Part shown: positions 22,569-33,362 of the stretch, in pieces
How positions within the stretch are numbered: the stretch's first letter is position 1
Layout of the letters: each line of letters starts with the position of its first letter
NCBI GenBank assembly: GCA_963575645.1
Contig: OY754469.1
Location: 15,704,001-15,768,000, forward strand
Direction: 5' to 3'
DNA length: 64,000 bases
Source of the DNA: Xanthostigma xanthostigma
Taxonomy: Eukaryota; Arthropoda; Insecta; Raphidioptera; Raphidiidae
Notes under the pieces: model-generated
Told to the model about the DNA's origin: nothing
The model's input: the letters and a program-made list of their open reading frames with translations, nothing else
Database searches by the model: none
Position numbers and translations under genes: made by a program

Positions 22569-22769
22569 AGAGAAGTTTTTGGAAAAAATGTGGCGTAAGG
22601 ATCAAGGAAAAGCAAAACTGAATTTTAAACTTGCATTTATTACTAACATTTCGGTTATCATCTGAGATGGTACAAAGTGTACCGAAACGTTAGTAATAAA
22701 TGCAAGTTTAAATATCAGTATTGCTTTTCTTTGATCCCTACATCACGGATTTTTTCCAAAAACTTCTCT
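22569..22769. repeat. Fold-back enclosing a hammerhead-like core
   Basis: Outer arms 22569-22647 and 22688-22769 are imperfect reverse complements ('agaagtttttggaaaaaatg' / 'tttttccaaaaacttct', 'cttgcatttattactaac' / 'gttagtaataaatgcaag'). In the centre, on the plus strand, CTGAGA-T (22662-22668), stem GGTAC/GTACC (22669-22673, 22679-22683) and GAAAC-GT (22684-22690) line up as a hammerhead-like arrangement. It lies 60 bp from the previous fold-back. Confidence 0.75.
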
Positions 22770-22859
22770 AAAAGCTTGCTTTTAAAAATGTTTTTAACTA
22801 CCTACTATTAATTATATTTTTTAGTTTTTTGTACTATTAATTTTTTGTTTTTTAATTTT

Positions 22860-22995
22860 CGGTAAAATGTATTGTCATCGGAATTGAACCAACATGTAAC
22901 AATTCAAGTACTCCGTAGGATAAGAGAAAGTGGTTCTAATCCAGCTTGGAATATTTGGCCTAACAAGCATGCAAACATTCTAAGCTAAATAAAAA
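22860..22995 (+). mobile_element. Retrotransposon tail fragment
   Basis: 'tgtattgtcatcggaattga' at the start and 'ctaaataaaaagcttgtaaaa' at the end match the tail at 21270-21510. The middle is diverged. Confidence 0.4.
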
Positions 22996-23712
22996 GCTTG
23001 TAAAAAACATACCTACTAAATTGCGTCTAGAAACGCAAATCTTTTGGAAGATCTTGTATATAAATGCTCGTGGGTCGTCGATCCGTGATTCAAGGTTACG
23101 AATTTGTGATTGACTGCTGAATGTCATCTCAGTCCTTATTAGAGTGTGAAACTGACCCAAAAATTCGAAGGCAAGTTTTTTTAGATACTGGAAAGAATCA
23201 TGTAACCTCATATTAATAATTTTTAATATGCATTGAATATCCGAGGATTTCTTAGTGAAAATTTTAATTTTAGATCTGCTTTTGATGATAATATATCTAC
23301 CGAATAAAATCACTTTACTCATTTTCTAAATAACTCTTCTCTACTGATTCGGACTCTCGTTTAAAAATGTTTTTAGAATTTACACGTATTTTTTTCAGTA
23401 AACGAATAAAAGTTACTACTTTTTTCCTTTCCGTATTTATATATTACTTATATAGATTTATAGCGTAATCTTTGTCTTTATATTAAGTTTATTACTTAAT
23501 ATTTGATGTTACAAATTGTGCGGTCGATTTTTTCTTTATCCCTTGAGTTAAGAAATTATCAATTATTACAACACAACTCGCTTTGTTTTCTAAGATTGAT
23601 AAACACAAATTCAAAAATGTTTTTCTCTTGAAAATAAACAATCACCAGAAAAATGTGGAGTTTTCAGTTGCACACATTTCAGTGAAATCCTTGAACATCA
23701 AAGAACCCCGCA
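22996..23712. other. No recognised gene
   Basis: A minus-strand open frame (22960-23322, 120 codons) is the longest frame nearby. It is K-, I- and F-rich and overlaps the repeat tail at its 3' end. I found no motif and do not call it. Confidence 0.3.
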
Positions 23713-24140
23713 TAAATTTTATGGAATTTGGTTCTCGGTTAAATTGATTAAAATGGTTTTATTTTATAGTTTAAAGGTCACTAAGAAAAAGTGTCCATTA
23801 AATTCACAAACATGTTTCACGTTCAACTTTTGTGCTTTTTTTTAGAAATAGAAAAATAGTCGAAAACTAGGTAATGTTTGAAGGTATCATCCTGTATAAA
23901 GTAATAATGTCATATTCGGATTCAGCGCACTCGAAAACATATTTCTAGAGATTAGGATTTTTTAGATTATGAATTCAATGGATATCTCTATATCTAAAAT
24001 CTGGCTTAATATGTCTGTAGCTAAAAATCTATTCGTTTTTAGGCTATGAGCCCATGGACATTTTTTCTTTAGTGACCTTTGAACTATAAAATAAAACCAT
24101 TTATGATCAATTTAACCGAGAACCAAATCCCATAAGGTTT
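23713..24140. repeat. Fold-back with long spacer
   Basis: The left arm 23713-23798 ('ttggttctcggttaaattga', 'ataaaatggttttattttat'-like, 'aaggtcacta') is mirrored by 24054-24140 ('tcaatttaaccgagaaccaa'). The spacer is about 255 bp and AT-rich. Arms are roughly 85-90% identical by eye. Confidence 0.75.
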
Positions 24141-24557
24141 GTGCTGAGTTCTTTCATCAGTCAAAATTATCAATAAAGGTGTATTGATACGGATACTTTT
24201 TGACATGGGACAGTTAAGCAAACAAACAGACGGTGTATTTCTATGGGGCCGGAGGGCGCAGCGCTTTCTCTGCCGCATCTCGCTATATTAAAATCGAGCC
24301 ACTGTCCACTGATGCTGGTGCCACCGGCTAGGTTGTCTGATGGTGCCGATGCGATGGATATGTGACTGTGTCACTTGTTAAGTTCCGCAAAAGAATTTCG
24401 AATTTCAAGCACATACTGCAACTGACACAAGGTGAAGAATTTTTTTGATAAAATTTTCGACATGTGTGAGTATAAATTCACGTAATTAAAATACAGCTGT
24501 ATACGATGAATCACGTGTTTTTAGTCGCTACGGCCTTTATGTTGTCTGATCATTTAA
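24141..24557. other. No recognised gene
   Basis: 24280-24400 is locally less AT-rich ('gatgctggtgccaccggcta', 'gatggtgccgatgcgatgga') but has no open frame of note. Confidence 0.35.
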
Positions 24558-25868
24558 GGACGTAGTCTGGTGTTCGGGTTTCGGAAAATCGAATTTATTT
24601 TTTTTACATTTTTAGTAAGCATAATATATTGAGAAAATACTGTAAAAATTTTAGGCCGAAATATAAAATATTTACAAAGCTATAGCATATAGTCGAGAGC
24701 AGCAACGGTCTTACGGTAAGACTCTTACCTGCTCTTACCTCTCAATTGTTATCACGTAGCCTTTATACTCTCGCAGAGTAGAGCAAAAAAATTAGCAGAA
24801 AACGATGCCTTTGAAGAAACGGAAGGTTTGCTATACACCAGGCATAGCTGATTAGTGTAAATATTCATGTTTATTTTGACGTGATAACGTCTTATAAATT
24901 GATGAATCACCAATCTTATAAATTGATGAAACACCGGCTGCATGCACGAAAAAGTGTAACGTTCCTAACGTTCCGCCTGACCCTGTGCGTGCTTTTCTCG
25001 AAAACGGCCCTAACGATTTGGATGAAATTTACTGAAAAGGGATTTTGGGGGGCAAAAAATTGTTTTATTTCGGTCTCATCTCTCGAAAAAATCGTTTTCA
25101 TACAAATTTTATCATTATAAAAATCAATTTTTTGACGTATGAAAATACTTAAATATTGTAAGTAGATAGGTTTTGGAATTTTATATAAACAGTGAAACAA
25201 TTGTTTTCAAAATATTATGACAATTTATCTTTGAGACTTAAAATAAATACGAAAGAAAGAAAGTTAAAAAAACAATTACTTATTATTATAGGTGGTGAGT
25301 ATTTTAATACATAAAATTAACCTAAATTTGAAGCGAAAGATGCAATATCATAGATTCGAATTATTATAATTATTATATGTAGAATTTAGGTTATGTATTA
25401 CGGAATACGTTATCACGTAAAAGTATCGTCCGTAAACCGACTTTACAGACAACCAATTTTTTTTTTGTAAGAAATCTAAAATTAAAACTTTAAACGCGTT
25501 TTTCTCAAAACTACGTTTTTCTAAGCGGCGCCATTTTTTTATTTATCAATAAAAATGTTTATTTCTAGTACGGGATAGAGTCACAAACCTACGAAACAAT
25601 AACCAATTTAATTTTTATAATTCAGATGACTCCAAGTGACGTTATCACCCGCGCTACCCACCTACGTCCATTTAAAGTTGTCTACTTTAGGTTAAAAAAA
25701 CAATTATAAAATGGCGTAAAATTAAGCAAAAAAAATTTTTTTTCTTAGTTTACGATGTCAGTAAAAATATGCACCTAACAAAATTGAAATGATTGTACAT
25801 TATTTTGTTATTAAAAAAAAATTCTGAAATAACGGTTGAAAACGAGCCTGAACATAGGACTACGTCCT
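24558..25868. mobile_element. 1.3-kb TIR element (AGGACGTAGTC ends) containing another element
   Basis: The left end AGGACGTAGTC..TGTTCGGG (24558) is mirrored by CCTGAACA..GACTACGTCCT (to 25868). Inside lies the second ACGTGATAACGT element (24879-25450). No transposase is visible. 'aacgcgtttttctcaaaact' near 25495 is part of the host element. The target duplication could not be defined. Confidence 0.6.
24879..25450. mobile_element. ACGTGATAACGT-ended element, copy 2
   Basis: ACGTGATAACGT (24879-24890) and the inverse ACGTTATCACGT (25407-25418). It is shorter and cleaner than copy 1 at 19113. Open frames at 24752-25200 on both strands cross it and look spurious. Confidence 0.65.
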
Positions 25869-26117
25869 GAATAAAAAAAAGGAAGACAAAAACGAAAACT
25901 CTGGATCAAGAAATTATACCAAAATCGTAATCAATACGGTAACAACTTATTAAAGGAATTGACACTCGACCATTCAGTCTCAAATTTTACACGCATGTCT
26001 TCGAGAGACATTGAATTATCTGTGCACCTTATATGATTTGGATTTTTTGAATACCACAACATTTTAAAACTTCCATAGTTGAATTAAACGAATACAATCT
26101 TCTCCATCGTTTTAATT
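25869..26117. other. No recognised feature
   Basis: AT-rich spacer between the TIR element and the GC-rich island. Confidence 0.4.
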
Positions 26118-26350
26118 TTGCACTGGCTCGCGAGCGTCGTTACATCCGTCCACACCGCGCGAGCAGCTCAGACTGAGACGCCTTTGAGCATCGGCAAAAA
26201 CCGACAACGGATGGCTCGCGGTCGAGCGGCGCTCGGCCGAGGCAACGTGTGCCCGATGCAGCTCGAGCCACGTCCACACGGGCCGAGGCATTGGCTCGCG
26301 ATGCTGCCTCGCAAGCCGTGCTCGGTCGGTCTGGACGCGGCTAGTGATTT
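26118..26350. repeat. GC-rich island with GGCTCGCG / CGTCCACACGG words
   Basis: Sharply GC-rich against its surroundings. 'tggctcgcg' recurs (26123, 26212, 26291), as do 'cgtccacac' (26148, 26272) and 'gtctggacgcggct'. The edges CACTGGC (26120) and GCTAGTG (to about 26346) are inverted, suggesting a TIR element of about 230 bp. An 85-codon open frame (26118-26375) runs through it, but the repeats explain its composition. The vocabulary is loosely like the CTGCACACGAGG MITE ends. Confidence 0.5.
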
Positions 26351-26375
26351 TCAGAATATTGGTACACTGACTTGA

Positions 26376-27758
26376 AACTCATTCTAGAGGATTTTTGCTG
26401 TTTGATAAGCAGGCTTATTATGACACTGAACAAACGAACCCAATTTCTAGTCTGCATAAAAGCAAGCAAAAAAGTTTGTTTAGATAGTCATTCATCCTTG
26501 ATATCTTTTTCTGGTCAATAATTTTATGTAATTTATAAAACAATAATTGTAACCGCGAAGGATCAAGTTAATGCGCCGTAGCAAAATAAAATTTGTAATT
26601 TAATATTATCACGTACTAAAATGAAAATGAGGATTGTGTAATCGAAACTCAAGATGCAGTTAAATTGTTATATTATTAGCGTTTGCAAGAGGTCACAGGA
26701 AATCAATCAATAGAACTAATTGATTACCGATACCTAATAAGTATTGATACCATAATATTACACAATACAATATGCTTTACTACCAATTTATAAATCGTTA
26801 AATATTAGTTGAAAATACATAATTATATAGATGATGAATAAAACAAAAACCGAGAATAATAATTAAAAATAAACACTTTCTAAAATAATTTAGGTACATA
26901 CAGGCTAGTAAAAGAGAGCCCCAAGTTGTCACACTAAAAAGAACAAAAAAAAAAACTTAGGACAAATTATCTACAAATCACTTTCAGTTAAAAGTTGGAC
27001 AAATTTTGGCAGATGTGAAACATAGATTTAAGCGAAATTCTAGTAACTAAATTTCGCCCTGTAACTAAAATTCGGCCTGCAAAAAAATTTCGCCCGGTAA
27101 TGTAACTTACAAATATGTAACAACGCATTCACACAGAGAAGCAGCGAAGTGTATGCGCACACCCAAGAGAGTCGAGAGCGGTGACGCAGAGGGGGCATGA
27201 CGACATGGAGAGGCACGGCATATGAATCGCAGTAACACGCGAATAGATCAAAAAAAGTTCAAAAACCCACATAAAATACGTCCGCAAACCACATACATTG
27301 GAGTAAACGATTTAAGTTGTTCAACGTCGGTTACCAATGTTACCATTCATTGAAATAATAAATTTGTTGCGAAAACACGTGATTTAGAAATGTATATATT
27401 ATTTTACTTGGCAAATCTACAATTCAAGCAAATCTCCAAACTCACGAAATATGTGATTGAACACAATGAAAGAAAACAAAACCGACTTCTGTATCTTAAA
27501 TAACATGCTTAAACATAGCAAAGTATTGTAACAAAACTGATAAAACTGTTCTTCTTTGGTGGTAACAAATATTTATTTAAAAAAAATAAAAGTAAACAAA
27601 AACAAACCAAAAAGTATTCTAATAATAATGAAAAATGAAATAATAAAATAAATAACGAAAAACAAACGAATTCTAAAACAACAATAATAACACCAAACCA
27701 CTATGTATAGGTAGACGGAATATTTATATCTCACCGATGTCTATTTTTCTCTATATTA
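26376..27758. other. No recognised gene
   Basis: 27040-27095 has three near-copies of 'aaatttcgcc(c)tgtaa', a small tandem motif. 27120-27240 is less AT-rich. Nothing else was identified. Confidence 0.35.
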
Positions 27759-27766
27759 ATTTAGAA

Positions 27767-28093
27767 CAGTGATGTCAAAGATACAGCCCGCGGGCCGCGT
27801 TCGGCCATCAAGCTATCTCAATACGGCCGCAACCAGAATCTATTCTGAAAATAACTACCTCAAATATGACACGTCTGACATCAATGAGCTTACCAAAAAC
27901 AAGAGACCTCAAGTGCCTGGATCCTCAAGCTTAAGATAATTTACCTTTTTTATTACCTTTATATGAAAATTGATTTAAACTAAATAAAGATTTTAATTTA
28001 GTATGTGTTTTAGTTTTGAATTTAGAGTCTGGCCCGCTAACACACCCTAAATCTTATAAATGGCCCTTTATAAAAATCAGTCTGACACTCCTG
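27767..28093. mobile_element. Non-autonomous hAT-like element (GTCAAAGATACGG family), copy 2
   Basis: Flanks ATTTAGAA (27759-27766) and ATTTAGAC (28094-28101) are an 8-bp duplication with one mismatch. The ends are CAGTGATGTCAAAG and GTCTGACACTCCTG. Same family as 7917-8169, 327 bp, no coding. Confidence 0.85.
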
Positions 28094-28101
28094 ATTTAGA
28101 C

Positions 28102-28770
28102 CACTTATTTATTTATGTCGCGTACTGTTCATTGTCACTGACACTGACTGACTGCCTTGCCTTCCTAGCGCTGTTTATATAAGTTCTTCAGCCGCATCGT
28201 CGAACATTCTTCGGCATTCTTCTATGGTTCCGATGACAATGAGTGTAACAAAACGCGTAACAATGCGCACATTGTTGTCTACGCGACTCTGACAACAATG
28301 CACTGCCGCCGCCTCCTGTGGCCGTCTCGTTACACTATTGAAGATTTATATTAATTCATTTATTTTAATTGCTCACGCAATCCGTACGCGCACCGTATTA
28401 TAATACTATAATTTATATACTGTCTTATTCTGCAGTCATACGGTAAAAGGACTTATGTCAGATTACCAGCAAAATAAAATTAATGACGATTTAATAGGGA
28501 TGTGAGAATTGAGGGTTTTTTATCCAAGTCCACTATTTAATAAATGTTCCATTTTCGAGTTGAGTGGAACGGAGAGAAAACTTTACACACAACACTAGAG
28601 CGTAAAGTAAAACAAACGTAGGTATCTAACCAGTTCAACATTGATTTTCATAAACCACCTATAAGCCTACCAAGAGAAGTGATTATATGAAAAACAACAG
28701 TAGGCACGATGAGTAATTTCCATAAGCAACCTAATAAAAGTGAAGTTTGTTACACAATAAATTGAACTGT
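28102..28770. other. Less AT-rich stretch, possible promoter or LTR, unassigned
   Basis: 28130-28340 is moderately GC-rich and contains TATATAAG (28174) followed by 'ttcttcagcc'. TGTAAC (about 28236) and GTTACA (about 28334) bracket 100 bp in inverted relation. It could be a decayed LTR or a promoter. No open frame. Confidence 0.25.
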
Positions 28771-29245
28771 CAAAAAAAAATTAAACCGCCGAAAAACTGA
28801 AAAGCAAAAAATAATAAATCTTTTTATTTAACTAAGTTCTATCTAAGTAGTTGAACCTATGTGACAGTCTAGTATATCTATAAGTAATTTTGAGTCGGCG
28901 TCAACAATCCTTCGCCGGAAATCTCTGAGCGTTTACGAAGTTAATGTCAGCGACAGAGCAACCCGAACGGGCACACTGAGGACATACGTCTTTGCGAGTG
29001 GTCGTGTGGAGAGCGCATGTTTAGAATGTTAATGTTTATCGCTGGAGATTTCACGTATCATTGTTAATTTGATTTGGCTATTTCTTTTAGTGATCTTTGT
29101 TCATTGATTGCTTGACGCCGACTCAAAATTACTTAGATATACTAGACTGTCACATACGTTCAACTGCTTAAATAGAACTTAGTTAAATAAAAAGATTTAT
29201 TATTTTTTGCTTTTCAGTTTTTCGGCGGTTTAATTTTTTTGTTAA
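28768..29245. repeat. Fold-back, arms about 140 bp
   Basis: 28771-28912 and 29108-29245 are near-perfect inverses ('aaaccgccgaaaaactgaaa' / 'ttttcagtttttcggcggtt', 'attttgagtcggcgtca' / 'tgacgccgactcaaaat'). The 195-bp centre has a weaker inner inverse ('cggaaatctct' / 'ggagattt'). Confidence 0.88.
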
Positions 29246-29320
29246 AAAGTTTTTATTTTATAATTTTTTGTGGCTATATTATTTATAATAATTGTAATAC
29301 ACAACTCAGCATGATGCTCT

Positions 29321-29705
29321 GTGAGTGAACAATAAATCACCCCTTTTTTCCCACCCTTAGGGTAGGAATTTTTTTTCCAAATTTATATGAGACGAACCTC
29401 GAGGTATACCCTATCCAATAAAAAAATAATTATCAAAATTGGACCACTCTGTAAAAAGTTATGTGTGGTCATACATTACAATCAGTGAGTGAACAATCAA
29501 TCATCCCCTGTTTTCCTACCCTTAGGGTTGGAATTTTTTTACCAAATTTATATGGGACCAACTTCGGGGTATACCCTTTCAAACAAAAAAATAATTATCA
29601 AAATCGGACTACTCTGTAAAAAGTTATGCGTGGTCATACATAAAAAAAAAAAAAAATATATATACGCGTCGAATTGAGAACATCCTCCGTTTTTGTTTTT
29701 CGTCG
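29321..29705 (+). mobile_element. LINE-like tail with two 164-bp direct repeats
   Basis: 'gtgagtgaacaa' starts units at 29321 and 29485. Both continue 'cccacccttagggt' / 'cctacccttagggt', 'atttatatg' and 'actctgtaaaaagttatg'. The end 'cgtcgaattgagaac..cctcc' with 'gtcggttaaaaat' is a common lepidopteran LINE 3' end. The open frame 29489-29677 lies in unit 2 and is spurious. Confidence 0.7.
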
Positions 29706-29720
29706 GTTAAAAATGTTTAA

Positions 29721-30342
29721 GGGGTCATTCACGTATTACGTAAGAACCAAAGGGGTTGATTAGCTTATTTTTGATGACATGAGGACGGGGGGGGTCTAGA
29801 TGGTGATTACGTCAGCAATATTTATTTATTTACTTTTTTCTGATTTTTCTGCAAAATTTAATGGATTATGATATGGCAACTTTGCTTGTCTATGCTCGAA
29901 AGCGAAAAGCATGATACGGGATTCCCTAAAATAAATCTTTTTTAAAAAATGTAACCTTCAAAAAAGGGTTACTAAAAAGGTTAAAATAACGAAATTTTGA
30001 GATCGGCATCAATTTAATTACTATCACGTTTTATCTATCTACTTAAATATATCAAATTGGTGCCGACGTCAAAACATTTTTATTTTACCCTATTTATCCT
30101 TTTTTGAAGGAGGTTGCAGTTTTTTTTTAAGATGTTTATTTTTAAGTTTTTAGTGTCTAATGGAACCGAAGAGCAACGTTCACGCCGACAATTATTTAAA
30201 AACTTGAACAGTTTTAAAAAAATATATACCAATGTTTAAGTAAGCATAGGAGGGGGGTAAGAGCTTTGCTTACTTTTGCTGACAAGAAGGGGGGGGGGTA
30301 AAAACTACTAAAATTCTGCTTAAATAATACTTGAATGAATAC
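29721..30342. mobile_element. piggyBac-like non-autonomous element (TTAA flanks)
   Basis: TTAA lies at 29717-29720 and 30343-30346. The left end GGGGTCATTCACGTATTACG is mirrored by 'aataatacttgaatgaatac'. Two G-runs (about 29788 and 30290) flank the interior. A short relative at 50352-50507 has 'ggggccattcaagtattaca' and 'tacttgattgggcccc'. No transposase; the TTAA could be coincidental. Confidence 0.5.
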
Positions 30343-30346
30343 TTAA

Positions 30347-30938
30347 ATGGTTAAAGGGTACGACGTACGAGCAAAAAAAAAATATATTGAATTTAGTATA
30401 TATTGTGAATCACATACCTATAGCATCCACAAAGATCTGAAATTTTCTTTTTATTATAACAAAAAAGCATTAAAATATTATTGATATCGAGAAGAAATAG
30501 AATCAAGATATCACAGTAGCTTTTTATACATAAATAGATATTTATATACGCCGACGACCTACACTGCAGTAATTTATAACTTAAGTATCTGCTAAATTCA
30601 TTTTAAGCTACTTATCTTTAAATAAAATATACTTTAGTAAAATTTAAAAAAACAGATTTCAGAAATTTATTTATATTAAGATATGTTCATCAAAAAAAGT
30701 TTTATATTTAGGAGGTTTAGACGATTAGTTTGTGGCTTTAAATCTGAGGTAATTTTAATGTATTTTTACGTTTTAGAATCAATCAAACATACATTGTAAT
30801 GGTTTGAAATGACTTATTTTTACAGGAAACATCACGATGGAATAAATGCACGTAGATGTTTGTATCTCTAACAGTTAATATTTTAGAAGTTAGGTGTTTA
30901 AAAGTGTTTCAATAAAAGCGTATACAAATGCTTATATC
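30347..30938. other. No gene; old dispersed repeat at the right
   Basis: 30840-30938 shares words with 13400-13560. The remainder is AT-rich sequence that I cannot place. Confidence 0.35.
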
Positions 30939-30946
30939 TCCTAAGC

Positions 30947-31297
30947 CATCGTTTCTCAACCGGGGGATCGCGACTCTTGGGGGGTCACGTTTGTTATTAA
31001 AGGGGGTCGCAGTCTGTTGAAAAATAATACTCGAAACATACAAACTATACAAAAGATTCGTTTATTAAAGTAATGAATTTTAGTGTAGTGTTATAAAATT
31101 AAATATTACAATGTAATAACAACATAAAAAAAATAAAAACTATACCCCTTTCAATTGATACAATATCGAGGCGTAATAAAATAAAATAATAAAAATCAGT
31201 TATTAAACGTATAAATAAACTATTAATTAAAATATTATTATAATTGACTTTTTTACTTTTTCGTGGGTCGCGATATAAAAATGGTTGAGAAACTATG
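30947..31297. mobile_element. Non-autonomous hAT-like element with perfect 8-bp target duplication
   Basis: TCCTAAGC occurs at 30939-30946 and 31298-31305. The ends CATCGTTTCTCAACCGGGGG and ATGGTTGAGAAACTATG are inverted. 'ggggtcgcagt' and 'gtgggtcgcgat' echo each other inside. 351 bp. It sits inside an older repeat ('tatctcctaagc|taacagagatacaaag') also seen near 13460. Confidence 0.9.
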
Positions 31298-31305
31298 TCC
31301 TAAGC

Positions 31306-31842
31306 TAACAGAGATACAAAGCTGCAGATTAGGCGAAATTAGAAATGGATTAGGCGAGATTTTTTCTGTACGATTATAATATAAAACGCATTTGAAAGTT
31401 CTGAGTGTCGAAAAAAAATATATTTTTAAGCTAAAAATCTAGAATTTACAATGGCAGAACATTTTTTACTTCAAACTAACCATCCGTTAATTTTTTGGAA
31501 TTCACAGATTTGTGAATAAATTTCAAATGAGGCCCCGCACGAAGTGAGATAATAATCAATTCATTATTATCAAATTTCCTCACATACTTCTAATAATGAT
31601 ATATTGTCTGTATATTTCCATGATTCGCATCAACAAGACATCCAAACACCAATATTTATGTTATGTAATATCTTATTAACTCATTATATCCAACACATAT
31701 AATGCCAATTTATTGGTTATGTTTCAGAACTATCCTATGTCCAAACACGCCAGTTAACAATTGTATTATTTTGCAAATGCAAAACAGATTTTAGTAGATT
31801 TTTCTTAATTGTTAAAAACTTTTCGCGCAATTCTTTCTCTAA
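31306..31842. other. No recognised gene
   Basis: The right half of the older repeat interrupted by the hAT element ends about 31420; the rest is AT-rich. Confidence 0.35.
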
Positions 31843-31852
31843 AATTTAAGGA

Positions 31853-32384
31853 AATAGTGCCACTTGCGGTCGTTTCATTTGCGGTCATCAGAACAATTTA
31901 TTGTCCCACTTGCGGTCAATCGATATTATTTCAAAGAAATAATGTCAGGAGTGACTTGCGATCAAAGAAAATTTGATAATTTCTAATAGATTTATATTCT
32001 TTTCGCATCAACAGCCCCCGTAATCGTTTTTTAAGGAACTCCCCAATACCCCTTTCGCTTTTCACTGCGCAACAAAAACACCATCGCATCAATAATGTTG
32101 AATTAAATAAAAAAATAAGATAAAATATTGGCTTTAGTAATAAGAATTAAAATTAGTAGTGTCATATTGATGTTTGGAAAAATCTGTTAGATTGCATTCG
32201 GAATTGTTTAGACTTTAAATGACTTAATATCTTATTCTGTCTGTAGGAAATTTGGAATTGCCGATTTATAAAGTTATTTTCTTGACCGCAAGTAAGATCA
32301 CCCCTGACATTATTTATATTTTATTATATTGATTGGCCGCAATTGTGGAACAAAAATTGTTACGACCGCAAGTGGGAGGACACC
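31853..32384. mobile_element. CACTTGCGGTC element, copy X (Mutator-like target duplication)
   Basis: Flanked by AATTTAAGGA at 31843-31852 and 32385-32394, a perfect 10-bp duplication, in the 9-11-bp range of Mutator-like elements. The ends 'agtgccacttgcggtcg' and 'cgaccgcaagtgggaggac' are inverted, with several more CTTGCGGTC copies near each end (31905, 31947, 32283). It contains one unit of an 83-bp repeat also found at 41090-41260 and 60770-60960. No transposase. Confidence 0.75.
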
Positions 32385-32394
32385 AATTTAAGGA

Positions 32395-33019
32395 CTACAC
32401 GTAAGAAAATCACTGCAATCCACAATCGTTTATCATTCCTTGTATCCATTCAAATTGTAGATAATTTAGAACGTTTCCATAACGCTATAACAGTAATTTC
32501 GATTCAGTGTTATTGTTTCAGAGGCGAGATGGCTGAGACACCTACCTAATAAAACCATTAAAATTTTCAAATTGGACTCCGAGAATGTGAGAAATAAAAG
32601 TACGCGTAAACCTGACATCGATCGAAAAAAGAAAACAAAATGTTTAAAAAACGCAAAAACATACACATAAAATAATACGTGTTTGTAATGTAGAAACAAA
32701 CTGAATTTCTCTATATTCTTCGATCAAAAAGAACTGTTATAAAAAAAATTAAATTATGATTTTCAAAATAATCAAGTCGAAAATCAAACAATCAGTATTG
32801 AGCTTTAGGAAACATTCGTTTGGCAGGAACGCTTTAGCTTCGTCATTTTCAAAACCGGATAATAAAGTACAATAGGCATGCGTGTTTCATTTGTTGCTCT
32901 TCGCAAAACAAAACAAAACCGCGACGACGAGAAAGAGGAGAAACAGCTCGCTGTTGGTATTCGAGCGACGATGTTCATTTATTGTGCACGCTGTTTTGTT
33001 TCTATTATTATCGACTCAC
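32395..33019. other. AT-rich to mixed sequence, no gene called
   Basis: Open frames at 32466-32699 (minus) and 32878-33099 (plus) lack motifs. 32880-33060 is less AT-rich and may belong to the candidate minus-strand exon at 33020-33060. Confidence 0.3.
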
Positions 33020-33060
33020 CTGGGTGTGTACTGCAGTTGTTGAACTTTCCTCCTTCGCAT
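33020..33060 (-). CDS. Candidate first coding exon with strong splice donor (tentative)
   Basis: On the minus strand an ATG at 33060-33058 opens 13 codons (MRRRKVQQLQYTP) plus two bases up to CCCAG at 33020, followed directly by GTGAGT, an ideal 5' splice site. The surrounding 32880-33100 is less AT-rich than its neighbours, as first exons often are. No second exon was found in the window and the peptide is too short to recognise, so this may be chance. Confidence 0.18.
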
Positions 33061-33360
33061 GTCGATAGTCTTCTGTTTCGCGTTAGCTTGATGTGTTAGA
33101 GATTAACAATCAACGCCAGTTTTATTGCCAACATAACTGAAACATAAATTACCAACACTGTATAATTACATCGAATGGTATAAATCGTTATCTTCTATCT
33201 TATTAATATTTAATAATATTTTACACGATATGTTAAATGTACGTAGGTACTTATTATTTAATTAAAATACGATATCGATACTAACCACTGAATTATTGCC
33301 CATTGTTCACGTGTTAAAAAAATAACACCAAAAAAAAATTGTTACGATTCAAATTGAAAT
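33061..33360. other. No recognised feature
   Basis: AT-rich spacer up to the pogo-like element; includes a TAATATTTAATAATATT run. Confidence 0.4.
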
Positions 33361-33362
33361 TA

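Noticed and set aside
22960-23322. 120-codon minus-strand open frame
   Set aside because: Lysine- and isoleucine-rich, no motif, and it overlaps a retrotransposon tail.
26118-26375. GC-rich 85-codon open frame as a horizontally acquired gene
   Set aside because: Internal word repeats and weakly inverted edges explain the composition; no protein family recognised.
28236-28334. Short LTR bounded by TGTAAC...GTTACA
   Set aside because: Only about 100 bp, no partner LTR, no primer-binding site or polypurine tract seen.
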